Assembly (NCBI GenBank): GCA_948474755.1
Contig: CAOLHI010001649.1
Coordinates: 1 to 64,000 of the forward strand
DNA: 64,000 nucleotides
Direction: 5' to 3'
DNA from: Ctenosaura bakeri
Lineage: Eukaryota > Chordata > Lepidosauria > Squamata > Iguanidae
Shown here: positions 1 to 10,180 of the stretch, one piece after another
Layout: each line of letters starts with the position of its first letter
Position numbering within the stretch: position 1 is the first letter of the stretch
The notes under the pieces: model-generated
What the model was told of the DNA's origin: nothing
Databases searched by the model: none
Seen by the model: the letters and a program-made list of their open reading frames with translations, nothing else
Translations under genes and position numbers: made by a program

Positions 1-446
1 TTTACACTTTAAGTTAGATTACCTGCTTCTAGGAAAAGCAAAACATGTATTGGGTCTGGCATTACCTTAGCTCTGTTTCCCTTTGGCAACAGTCTTGGAT
101 AGGCAGTTCTTGCAAAGTGATGGCACACGTTGGGCACAAAAGGGCTATAGAAGATCCACGTGTTTTGCTGACGTTCATGAAACAAATGCTTCCTACAACC
201 ATTTTCAGCCAGTTGGTCCTAGGAGAATAGGGGCATATGGATTAGTGACATTCAGGTCAAGGATGTCCTGCTAATATGAAACTGATATCTTGTGTCATTG
301 ATGGTCACATGGCAAAAACCTAGAAATGGGCAATCAAAGCAATTGTGCCTACATTTTTTTTTTTTTTTTTTGGAATGAACATGCACAGTGATACAGTTTT
401 CTACTACCTGGCTTTGAACAGGGAACATTTGTTCTGTATGTGCCAC
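1..446. other. Unassigned AT-rich DNA
   Basis: I recognise no gene here. The only clear structure is a poly-T run at about 353-371. The short open frames are AT-rich, show no domain and are best read as chance. Confidence 0.5.
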
Positions 447-447
447 C

Positions 448-560
448 TAGAACTTGGAAATGTTAATGGTTTGAACTACGAATCTCATGATTCCCCTGCC
501 AACAGGACCATGGGTTCTGGGAATTATAGTCACCCCCCAAAGAAGTTTTTCTAAGCTCTC
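448..560. mobile_element. Palindromic hAT-like MITE (AGCTTGG-ended family), full copy
   Basis: The left arm (a decayed CAGAGCTTGGAAAAGTTACT followed by a TTTGAACTAC motif) is inverted in the right arm, which ends in CTAAGCTCTC. The flanks GTGCCACC (440-447) and ATGCCACC (561-568) match at 7 of 8 positions, an 8-bp target duplication as expected for hAT. Related copies lie at 22979, 45643, 47519 and 59960. It has no coding capacity. Confidence 0.6.
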
Positions 561-1964
561 ATGCCACCTACCATAGAACTTGGGAAATGAGCTATCAATG
601 GGTCCATGTGTCCTGAATGAGGTCTCTTTGCAAAACCACAGTGCAGAAATGGAAAGTGTCTTCTCTTTGCCAACACCCCCCTCCCCAATATTTGACATAA
701 ATGTGATCATCCAGGTTTCAAATTGTAGGGGAGAGGAGGTTTGCTCTGGTTCATTTCATTAACCACTGCTGGCCTCTGGTGGAGTATCCACTGTAACGTA
801 GCATTCTAATTTGACAGAGAACATCTAAGAAATTATTCATGCCAGCCCACCTCATAAGGTCCAATTATGAGGGCAAATCATTTGTTAAAGATTTTATTTT
901 AGAATAAGTTCCTTGCTTTCAGTGGAACATGCATTCCAGCAAAAATCAGTAAGGTTGCAGATATAACTCAGATAACTTAGGATTTAAAATAATCAAAGGA
1001 AAACAATGAAACAGTTGAGGCAGAGCTCTCAAGGTCAAAGCGTTAGGTCTTTTTAGCAGGGTGATGATGGGGCAGCTTTCTCTTGAACATGTAATTAAAA
1101 TGGATTGGATTTATGTAAGACCTGCTTTTGCTACAGATGGAACTTGTGAGAAGTGGCTTTTTAATGAGGATCCTCAAAGCTACCAAATTTTTCGGCTCTC
1201 CTTGGTGGCCAAACTTATGGGAACTATTTTAATGAGAGCCTACACATCAAACTTGACCATTAGAACATGGACAAAAATAATGTTGGACAAACATTGCTTT
1301 TTGTATGATTCATAGCATTATCTTTTTTCAGGTAGCATCTTGGAAGAGGACAATTGTGGGAAGGACAAATTAAATATCGTTCTGTAAATACATTCTGGAA
1401 AACAGGATTAAACTGCTTTTCTGTACTTTAATTTGTTAGTAGAAGCTGGAGGGTGGGAAGAAAGGCAGAAGAAAGTTCACTTTTTGAATAGCTATACATC
1501 TGTTTATCTATGTATATGGCCTGACTCTGACTTAAGACATTTTGCTGCCTGAGGCAGAATGGCCAGTGGGTTCCTGACAAGCATAGTAATCAAGCCTAGC
1601 TGTATTATTTTGGCACTGAAACAGTCCCACAAACACACTTCCCCTTCCCTCTGGAAAAAAAATAATTATAATGACAACAACCATTTGCTGCACAATTTGC
1701 ATATGACACAAAATCAGATGCCTGAGGTGGCTGCTTCACTTTGCCAAATATTAGTGCTGGCCACAGCATACTGACCATTTGCTATAAGCAGCATTTAAAG
1801 CAACTTGGAATAACTTGGGCTAAAATGTACAAACCCACACCTGTCACCAGTGATGGCTGGAGACTTCCATAGGTACTGAACATTATCCCAAAATAGATTC
1901 AGCACCTTAGACAAGTCCTTTTGTGTTTGGACAAACCCTCAATGTGGATTCATTGCATGACTGA
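561..1964. other. Unassigned intergenic DNA
   Basis: No gene or strong repeat is recognised apart from the short fragment at 1716-1764. Several 60-85 codon frames occur, none with a recognisable motif or splice context. Confidence 0.45.
1716..1764 (-). repeat. Short dispersed repeat fragment (GGCCAGC...AGGCAGCCACCTCA type)
   Basis: The reverse complement resembles stretches at 27304-27366 and 29289-29340 (GGCCAGC, then a TTAGGCA-like block, then CAGCCACCTCA). The family is unknown to me. Divergence suggests an old element. Confidence 0.4.
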
Positions 1965-2108
1965 GGCCATTTCCGCACTAGACTGTTACAGTGCTATGAT
2001 TCCACTTGCAACATCCTATTCAGGAGCTCCTGAAACTGCAAACCTCAGGATTCCATAGGATGTTGCAAGTGGAATCATATCGCTATAACAGTCTAGTGCA
2101 GAATGACC
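1965..2108. mobile_element. GGCC-ended palindromic MITE, family 1 (internally shortened)
   Basis: The left end GGCCATTTCCGCACTAG and the inverted right end CTAGTGCAGAATGACC enclose two inverted arms built around CCAC..CAACATCCTAT. It is flanked by a perfect TGA duplication (1962-1964 and 2109-2111). At 144 bp it is shorter than the roughly 200-bp siblings at 21385 and 53451, so the centre is deleted. It is noncoding and PIF/Harbinger-like by its ends and 3-bp target. Confidence 0.8.
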
Positions 2109-2480
2109 TGACATGGGAGCCATCAATCACCACTGTCAGTTACAACACATAAATTGAATGAAAAACTGGAATAACTGGGAAAATATATTAACAGAAAGAG
2201 GCAAAAAAAAAATATAGTGGTGGATTTACCAAGTGAACAAATAGCATTCCAGATTATCCACAAAGTTGGAGAACAGGTATCGGCATATGGATATTATACA
2301 CATGACCAACTAATACAAGATTGGCCATATGGTTATTATCTTGTGAAATCCAGTCTTTAGAAACAGATTTTTTTAAAATTTATTTTTCTACCTGTATGTC
2401 AGTATTTGGTAAGCAATCCTTATTGCTTTGCCTGAGATGAAGCAGAATTCAGAACTGTTTAACTTTAAAAAATCATGTTT
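2109..2480. other. Unassigned intergenic DNA
   Basis: No recognisable element or gene. It contains short A and T tracts and leads into the TTTC microsatellite. Confidence 0.4.
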
Positions 2481-2483
2481 TCA

Positions 2484-2550
<67 letters not shown>

Positions 2551-2556
2551 TCATTC
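2481..2556 (+). repeat. (TTTC)n microsatellite with TC-rich tail
   Basis: About 18 tandem TTTC units grade into a CTCTCT stretch. The serine/phenylalanine/leucine-rich open frames over it are artefacts of the repeat. Confidence 0.95.
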
Positions 2557-3411
2557 TCTCTCTCTCTTTCTTTATTTTTAAGGCAGTTAACTGGGCTTTG
2601 CAGCATGGGCATCCCTTCTTTGTAATTCTGTGTGAGTATCTCCTTGCAATGCCATTAGAGCATGTAAAATTTAATTTTCATTTCATCAGCATCAAATGTT
2701 TATCAGAGAGTTCCTTACCAAAACCATTGCCCTGCTGGGCAGATCAAGAGCATATGGGCAGAACATGAGTCACCCACCATAGCCTAGGCTCCATAGATCC
2801 TCCAGCAATTATCATTAAAGAGAAGATGTGTGTCAGATAGTTTAAAGGATGAGGCCAGATTTCTCAAACATCTTCTTTTGTGCATTTCAGCAGAAGTCCA
2901 GGAAGATACATGAGGGGGGAAGAAGGGGGGGGATAGTGCTTAAGAAACCCGTCACATGACTTTAAACATTGACCCAATCATCACCTTAGACTAGGAACCC
3001 TGAGGGATGCACTGAGGTCTCTTTCATAACCGTTTAGCTCAGGCCAGTCCTTTAGTACAGACAGACCATACACATGCCCAAGGCTATGAGATAGGGTGGC
3101 AAAATGAAGCAAAACCTACACTTCACTCTTATTGAGCCAGAGTCCTTTTTAGCCCTGAATTTTATTAAGCAGTGGCACATTCCTCATACCCTTCTTGCCA
3201 AGGGGTGCTTTCTATTGGCTAAATAAAGCAAAAGCTGCCATTTCATTTTGGTCTTTTTGCATTACCAAAAAAGGAAACTGCTATACTAGACTGTCTGCTT
3301 TCTTTGTAATAAAGAACAGTCATTAGGAATAATTTACTTGTTCTATTTGCTTGATGAACACAATTGATGCATATTGGTCCATCTTCTGAATGACCAAGTT
3401 CAGTTTACTAA
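2557..3411. other. Unassigned intergenic DNA
   Basis: No gene or recognised transposon. G-rich runs occur near 2920 and AT-rich sequence near 3240-3340. Nothing else is supportable. Confidence 0.4.
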
Positions 3412-3867
3412 GGCCATTTCTGCATGGGGGGAGGGAATCGCCCCGTGCCGGTACTTCCCAGATTTCTTGGCTCCACGCTTGGGTCCAGGCTGGTCCGGAG
3501 CAGTGCGTGGCCGCTGCTCCGCACTGCTCTGGGGACGAAAATGGCGGCTTCCAGTTGGTCGAGGCTCTCCACCAACCACTGAAGCTCGCCAGCCTAAAGC
3601 CCGCTCCCAGCAGATTGCAGGCTCACACTGGTGCAAGCCTGCAAATCTGCACCAGAGCGCGGGCACAGAGTGGTGCGCTCCATGCTTTTGAAAGAACTAT
3701 TTCAAGTGGTCTTTCAAAAGCACGCTGGATGACCACTTCAGGTTGTTAAGGAGTGGGCTGAGGTGCAGAACTACACTAAGTAGGTCCGACCCAGTCTGCT
3801 CCCAGGTGCAGACGTCCTCCCTGGAGGATGCTCTGCACCGTTTCTTTAAGCCTGTGCAGGAATGGCC
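3412..3867 (+). mobile_element. GGCC-ended GC-rich MITE, family 3 (456 bp)
   Basis: Ends are GGCCATTTCTGCATGGGG and the inverted CAGGAATGGCC, with a perfect TAA target duplication (3409-3411 and 3868-3870). It is homologous in plus orientation to 52335-52811 and in opposite orientation to 40893-41348, which is also 456 bp. It carries an internal perfect 12-bp hairpin (3684-3695 with 3710-3721). Shared blocks include AAAATGGCGGCTT and GAAGCTCGCCAGCC. The roughly 100-codon frames inside are GC-rich artefacts. No transposase is present. Confidence 0.85.
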
Positions 3868-3937
3868 TAAGAGAGGGACAGAATTGTTCAGTTAAATGTC
3901 AGCCAACAATCCCTACTCTGTCTTTCCATTGTGGTGA

Positions 3938-3999
3938 TAGACTCATAGAACTGGAAGGGACCTCAGGAGAAATCTAGTCCAACTCTGCTCATTGCAGGA
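3938..3999 (-). mobile_element. CR1 LINE 3' end fragment
   Basis: ACTCATAGAACTGGAAGGGACC followed by TAGTCCAACTCTGC and TTGCAGGA is the reverse complement of the CR1-type 3' end (compare plus-strand 36580-36650). Only about 60 bp survive. Confidence 0.65.
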
Positions 4000-6145
4000 T
4001 CTGAAGAAAGCAGCAGGGCCCCATCCACCCAAGAGGCCATCACACTTGCCTTACTTTCATCTTCGATCATATTCCTCCATTTCATTTCATGGACCTAATA
4101 CAATTGTCAAGATATTGCAAATGTTAAATATATGGGGTGCATTTACTATTCTGGGGGGAGATGATAATGATGGTGGTGGTAATGATGATGATGGTTTCTT
4201 AGTTCCATAGTATGCCAGGCTGGAGTTCTGAACCATCAGTGATTTGAATTTTATCCAAGTATGTACAAATCAATGGGGTACTATTGGATAATGTGTCAAG
4301 TTCCAAGTGGTATCAGTTTTTGTAATTTTGCTATTGTGATCCTGTCTATAGAACTATCATCCAGATTTTGTCATTCTGCTTGGAATTATCCCCAGTGTTT
4401 CTTGTCACTACTGGAACCACAGCTGCTTGGTGGCCCTGGTGGTGATAGCTGTGCTGCTGCTGGTAATCACTTCCATTGATATGTTGCCCTTCAAATCATA
4501 AATTTCAAATATCTAAAATAATACATCACAAATGTCTGCTAAAATACAGAACATACAACACAGAGTAGAAAACAAATCATACAAATGTTTTTAAGTGATG
4601 TCTGAAGGACAATAGTACAGCAGACAACTAGAAAATGATATGAAGTGCTGGCCCTATGGGGCAAACTACTCTGGGGTACATCAAGGAAAGCTTTCCCAGG
4701 CAGTCTTAATTCTCAGGTAGATTAATATAAGGATGGAAAAAAATCCTGCCTTTAAGTGCCTGAATGTAGCCAGCATCTTGTCCTTTGTATTTAAGGAGCA
4801 GTATTATATTAAACATGTATTAAAGCATTGCACAGTGTATTTTCAGGCTGAGATTTGCTCTTTCTGTCTTGTTTTGCTGCTTTTTCTTTGCTGTGTGGGC
4901 TAGTCAGATCTCATTTTAGTTGCTTTTAGTTGCTTTTCCCTCTTCTTTTGATTATTATTCCCTGGGCTGGTCTCTTTATGTTTTCACTACACATGGATGA
5001 GTCAAGCCACTGCCCTCTAGCTGCACAATGAGTTGTAGGAATACAGGAAGAAGTAAAGTGTATGTACCTACAATGTAAAAAAAATGTTGTAGGCAGTCAA
5101 GGAACAAGAAAGGACCAACTTGGTTTTGGACAAGTTTGGATTAAGTATGTTCACAGAGCAGATACAGTGGCTGTAGAAATGGTAGAAAATGCATTTATCC
5201 TCAATTGTTCCTACCAATCTACATGGCAAACACTGCTCTGTGGACTTTTGAGTAAGAGATCAATTGAAACTGACTGAATGGTCACACTTTACCTAAATTC
5301 TGTTTCTTTCATGGCTCAGGGAAAATGTAGCAAAATGCTCCCTATGGTGAATAATACTCCTACTTGATGTTATTGCTGCTTCTTAAAAATTGCACTGCAT
5401 TTATCTTCAATTATTCCTACCAATCTACATGACCATTCTTTCTCTCCCCCAACCCCGATTCCTATTCCCCTGTATTGCCACTAGGAGTGATGTACATATC
5501 AAAACTTCCTTGTAGGCATGTTGGAGAAATCATTCTTTCATGTATAGAGATTGGAAAAAAAATAAAATCAAGATTGCTGAACTTGAGATGACTGTTCACA
5601 CGATTCATGTACGGGCTATTGATGGATCAGCAAAGTGAAAGTGGGATTACTACTTGTTGCTGTTTTTGCCACAGATCTTTCATCAAATTAGCGCTTGAGA
5701 AAGTTTCTTTTTTAGACAATTTGACCATTGAACTTTCAGTTGGAAAATTCTGGGAACTGTATTTCCTAAAAATAATTTTTTTCCAAATCTCTATCCAATA
5801 TGCTACAAGAGGCAGGGTAATATTTTCTGGAACACTTCGTACACCTGCCAAAAATTATTTCTTTGTGCACTTGATGAATCACTGGAGAAAGAGCAAGGAT
5901 GCATGTGCTGACTCTGAGTGCATATTGCCATGCCTGTTGGTGTTCTATCCTCACACTCTCATGTTGAGTCCATAATCTGAAGAGGTAATCTACATACATA
6001 TGGTTGAACGTGCTTGGAATCCTCCATAGGACTGGGGACAATGATGGAATAATCTGAGAAGATCTTTGGAAGGTACTTCTCTCCTTCATGAGTGGTAAAC
6101 ATCTGCATATGGGAAATCTAGAGGATGAGGAAGAGAAGATACCAA
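4000..6145. other. Unassigned intergenic DNA with one diverged direct repeat
   Basis: No gene recognised. A segment starting GCATTTATC at 5191-5230 recurs at 5397-5438 with a few differences, a spacing of about 206 bp. The longest frames (122-127 codons, 5607-6149) overlap on opposite strands and have no recognisable motif, so I do not call them genes. Confidence 0.4.
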
Positions 6146-6336
6146 GCACTAGACTGTTATAGTGCTATTATTTCACTTTCAACACCCAGCGGAATTCTGG
6201 GGTTTGTGGTTTACTGAGGCCCAAGAGCTCTTTTGCTGAGAATTTTAAAGACCCCTCCCTAAATTGCAAACCCCAGGATTCCATAGGATGCTGAAAGTGG
6301 AGCAATAAAACTATAACAATGTAATGCAGAAAGGCC
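6146..6336. mobile_element. GGCC-ended palindromic MITE, family 1, left terminus lost
   Basis: Inverted arms match the siblings (GCACTAGACTGTTATAGTGC at the left, GTAATGCAGAAAGGCC at the right). The first 10 bases of the left end are missing. CAA lies directly beside each remaining end (6143-6145 and 6337-6339), which could be the original 3-bp duplication. Confidence 0.7.
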
Positions 6337-7617
6337 CAAAGTCTCTTGTAACTTGCCTTCTCCTCTGTTTTCCCACAGTAATTAGCAAAAACAAGCATTG
6401 TAGGCTGACATTGTTGGATAGAAAATCCATCATGGCTCCTGAAGCATAGTTCTATGCAAGTCACACATGGGGGAGTCAGCTGATGAAGCTGCCAGATTCA
6501 GAACTTCATCAGTGCTAATGCCATAGATTAGAATATTGAAAGTCACCAGAAGATAGAGAGCTACATTTGTCCTCTGTTTTACATCAGCGCTATCTAAAGA
6601 CTGTCATCAGCCCTGGATTTCCAAACACAACTGCAAAATCAAGCAAATGCAGAGAGAAGATTCTCTTCTCCCACTGCAGCTGTCTCCAAAACACCACAAA
6701 AAACTGTTTTGGAAGAAGCTGGAAAACTTACAGAGATGGGTTTTGGGTGATTATGCAAACAACAAGAGGGAAGAGAAATGAAGGAAATTCCGTATCATGA
6801 CCCCTAGCTGTAGAGAAGAGTGACAATCTTGTATCAATTTACTTTTTCTAGGGAGAGTTTTGCAAGATATACAAATTCCTTCATATTCATGATGAAAAGA
6901 ACTTGGGAGTTTAAAAAATTCAGATACAGATTCATTCATCGGAGCCATGGCTTTGAGTGCTTTGCTCATAAAAGTCTGACTGTATTCAACCATGTTATTG
7001 CTGATTAGAGTTTCTATCTGTATTTTTCTGAGAGAGTTTTCATTTTTCACACCTATACACCAGGCAGGTACAACCTAGTCCTTTCTAGACTGGAAAAAAA
7101 CTGTATGTATAGAATTTGTTCTGTTCAGATGGAGAAGAATTTTGTGTCAATTTATTTTTGAAGAATGTACCAATAGTTACAAATTTCTTCACATTCAGGG
7201 AGGGAAGAACTTGAAATTGTTTTTTTTTAACTGAACCTAGGACACAGGGATTGTGACAAATGTATCCATTGCTAGTGCTGCCTTCTACTTTAGGACAACA
7301 TAAACTGTCCATTCTCCCATTCAATGTTGCTTTGCATGTAACAATTGTTACATGGTTACTTCACCTTTTTATCAACCAGTTGTAATTGCCTTGTAGCCAA
7401 CTGCATCATGACAATGGAAAATATGACATATAAATAAATAATAAGTAATCCCACCAAATCGATCCCCCTTTGGGTCTATTAGGACTAATGTGTAAGAAAT
7501 TGCAATGACCTCACATAAAATATAGCCTTATGAAATAATGCAATCAAAGAGTTCCCACATAGACATCTCCACAAGAGGATGGTAAAAGCCACATCCTGAT
7601 AAAAGGGCTGCTTATTT
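6337..7617. other. Unassigned DNA containing a diverged direct duplication
   Basis: A block at about 6831-6913 (TTGTATCAATTTACTTTT ... AAAGAACTTGG) recurs at about 7141-7215 (TTGTGTCAATTTATTTTT ... GAAGAACTTG), offset near 310 bp. The family is unknown. Frames in the region are short and lack motifs. Confidence 0.45.
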
Positions 7618-7705
7618 TTTATGTATTTATTATTTATTTATTTGTATCCCGCCTCTCCATATGGATCGAGGCGGCGAACAACTTACAAATAGCATGTATT
7701 TTGAA
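7618..7705 (-). mobile_element. tRNA-derived SINE with L2-like tail, 5'-truncated
   Basis: This is the reverse complement of the 3' part of the SINEs at 13001 and 19238: (TTTA)n, then GTATCCCGCCTCTCC, GGATCGAGGCGGCGAAC and TTACAAATAGCATGT. The tRNA head is missing. Confidence 0.85.
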
Positions 7706-7733
7706 ACTACATATGCTTCTTGCATATGTAGTT
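7705..7733. repeat. Perfect 12-bp inverted repeat
   Basis: AACTACATATGC (7705-7716), a 5-base spacer and GCATATGTAGTT (7722-7733) form a perfect stem directly beside the SINE fragment. Confidence 0.8.
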
Positions 7734-7963
7734 ACACTTTCTTGAACTTTAGTCACTGAGCTTATCATGCTTTCTAATGAGCACAAATGGAAGGAATAGT
7801 CCCACAATGAGAATGTCTCAATATGTTGAGGAACACTGTCAAAAAATTGTCAACTGCCATGAGATCTTGTGTTTTAAGGTTTTTGGGGTTTTTTGTTTTG
7901 TTTTGTTTTTGCAGAAAATCTATAAAAAAAATTCTCTCACACAAAATATTTTTCATATATATA

Positions 7964-7965
<2 letters not shown>

Positions 7966-7997
<32 letters not shown>
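7966..7997 (+). repeat. (AG)n microsatellite
   Basis: About 16 AG dinucleotides. The RERERE peptide read across it is an artefact. Confidence 0.95.
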
Positions 7998-8002
<5 letters not shown>

Positions 8003-8024
8003 GGATCTCGTTGTTTGGATATCT

Positions 8025-8144
8025 TAAAAAAGAGTCTGGACAGCTACCTACTAGGAATGCTCTAGCTGGAGACCCTGCATTAAGCAGGAGGTTGGAAAAG
8101 ACGGCCCATGAAGCTCCTTCCAACTCCAGCATTCTATGATTTCA
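8025..8144 (+). mobile_element. CR1 LINE 3' end fragment
   Basis: GAATGCTCTAGCTGGAGA, GGAGGTTGGAAAAGAC and CTCCTTCCAACTCCAGC followed by ATTCTATGATT match the CR1-type 3' end and its terminal octamer-like repeat. It is noncoding and 5'-truncated. Confidence 0.75.
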
Positions 8145-8731
8145 GACAACAATTCCTGTTACCTCACCCACAGAGGAGAAAGTGGTTTTTTGCATGTGAA
8201 AATGAACCAAGTAAATATCTACATTCCTAATGATAAACTAGCTATTCAGAAACTATTTTCCCCCTTTTCATTGTAGATTATAGGGGCTTTCAAATGAGGG
8301 AAGCCTAGAACTACTCATCAAAGTACACAGAACAGCTATTGCATTTTTGTTGTTGTTGTTACCATATTTTTTTGCAGAAAGAAAAACATCAGGAAAAGTG
8401 GTTTGAAAACATGGGAGAGCTGAAAGAGGAAAGTGACAACATTTAATCCAGGAATGTGAAGATCAGTCTGGTTTTCCATACATTTTTCAGAATCCCAGCA
8501 TTCTTACCTTGTCCCAGTGTAATACTTTTTATTCTGATATGGAAATTCATATCTATTTTGATAGGAACTTTTTCATAGGGCACATGTTCATTTTTTTCAT
8601 ATTTTGCTGAATTTCCACGAGGAAAGAAAGAATATGGAACTTTGATAAGGTCTTTCCATTGAGTAAAGCATGTTTCTGTACATTTGTTAAAATACATGCA
8701 TTTTTATTAATGCACTTTTACTTGCAGGGAG
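8145..8731. other. Unassigned intergenic DNA
   Basis: Nothing recognised apart from a short (GTT)n run at about 8347-8360. Confidence 0.4.
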
Positions 8732-8982
8732 GAGCCAGTATGGTGTGCAGTGCCCACATGGCATAATGATTTGAGCATGGGACTATGACTCTGGAGACCA
8801 AGGCTTGAATCCCTAATCACCCATGGAAACCCACTGGATGATCATGAGCAAATCACATTTTCTCAGCCTCAGAGGAATGTAAAGGCAAACCCGCACTGAA
8901 CAAATCTTGTCAAGAAAACCTCGTATAGGTTCACTGTAGGGTTGCCATAAGCTGAAAATACCTTGAAGGCACGTAACAATAA
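8732..8982 (+). mobile_element. Sauria-type SINE with Bov-B tail
   Basis: The tRNA-derived head (GAGCCAGTATGG, a TTTGAGCATGGGACTATG block, then a B box-like GGCTTGAATCC) is followed by the body CCTCAGAGGAATG, CAAATCTTGTCAAGAAAACC and the tail GGGTTGCCATAAG..TTGAAGGCAC with AACAATAACA. It is nearly full length. An extra GTGCAGTGCCCACATGG segment sits in the head. Confidence 0.85.
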
Positions 8983-9379
8983 CATAACTAAAAAAAAAAG
9001 AAGAGAGAGAATCTGAGACTTATGGTTTCCTTCTTATAACAGAAAACTGAAAGATATGTTCATGCATTCATTGCTAGGTTGCAGACCATGAATGGGATAC
9101 TTTTCGGGGAGGGGGGAATGGTTACTCTGAAGGGTTTTTGTCTGTTTTTATGAACTGTTCCTAATATTCTGTGAATGAAACAGGGCAATTTTTCAAGGAA
9201 GGCTTCATCTACAAATACCCTCAGCCAAACCATTCATTTGTCTATCTATCAAGATATTTTTTAAAATTAGTTTCTGGCTCATTTGGGTTCTATGCTATTC
9301 AGTCATCTAACAGCCAATAATGAGTCCTCTTTTGCACCTCCTTGTGATATCATTTCCCACCAACTTGCTTGCCATGCCA
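8983..9379. other. Unassigned intergenic DNA
   Basis: No gene or recognised repeat beyond the A-tract after the SINE and a G-rich run near 9108. Confidence 0.4.
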
Positions 9380-10180
9380 TCTTTTTCCCCACTCAATTCC
9401 TTTTGCAGTCAGTAGCTGGAATAATTATTACAGTCATCAACTAGCGCATGCAAAGTTAGCATAATTCATGCTATTATTCAGTTTGTCCCAAATCCTAGAT
9501 ACACAATGAAAGATAACTCCAGTAATATCCCAATGACGGTTCCGGCAGTGATCAATTGCAAATTATCTGATTAGCAGTCAGCTGCTGATTCCCAGTTTAA
9601 TTAATCCTGATGGGCTATTGATGCACTGCAACTGTTTGTCCTAATAATGAGTTTTGATATTAGACTGCAGCAAGCCATTTAGACAGCTGCCAAGAAAAAT
9701 AATCATTTTGCTACAGGACCAATGAAGATAACAGAGAAGGAATGGCTGTGATTTGACAGAAAATTCACATGGCTGCGTCACATGTGTTTTATTTTTACAT
9801 TTGGAACGCATTAAATGAACCAGCCATAAGTGGTGACTTGAAAGGAGTATAACTAGCTTTACAATTAAGAATGTTACTTCTCATCAGTATACAAGAGCCA
9901 AACATGAAACATGAAGTGTGTTAATAGCAGAATATATGTAGCAGCAGACCACTGCACAATTTAGGTCAGTTCCTTGCAATGTTTAATTAGACTAATATAT
10001 CTGTTTGCAATTAATAGCAGATGTGACAAGCTAATGTGTCCATGTACTGACAAATTAACCTTTGCCCATCAGCTGCTTGGATCTGTGAGAAAAGTGCCAT
10101 GTTTTGCCTATGTTGAAGTGAACCCAAGTAAAACAGCAGGATAATTATGAACACAAATGTTAATAGAAGAGGCATTTCAT
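9380..10180. promoter_or_regulatory. Candidate conserved noncoding element (inference)
   Basis: This 800-bp stretch is free of recognisable repeats and microsatellites and is dense in homeodomain-type cores (TTTAATTAATCC at about 9597, CAATTAATAG at about 10010), CAGCTG E-boxes (9580 region and about 10070) and TGATTAG/TGATTTGACAG motifs. That texture is typical of vertebrate developmental enhancers, but sequence alone cannot show conservation or activity. I claim only that it is the best local candidate. Confidence 0.3.

Noticed and set aside
2481..2556. Periodic structure considered as a CRISPR-like array
   Set aside because: A simple TTTC microsatellite in a vertebrate-type sequence; no spacers.
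5607..6149. 122- and 127-codon frames on opposite strands
   Set aside because: AT-rich, mutually overlapping and without recognisable motif or splice sites.
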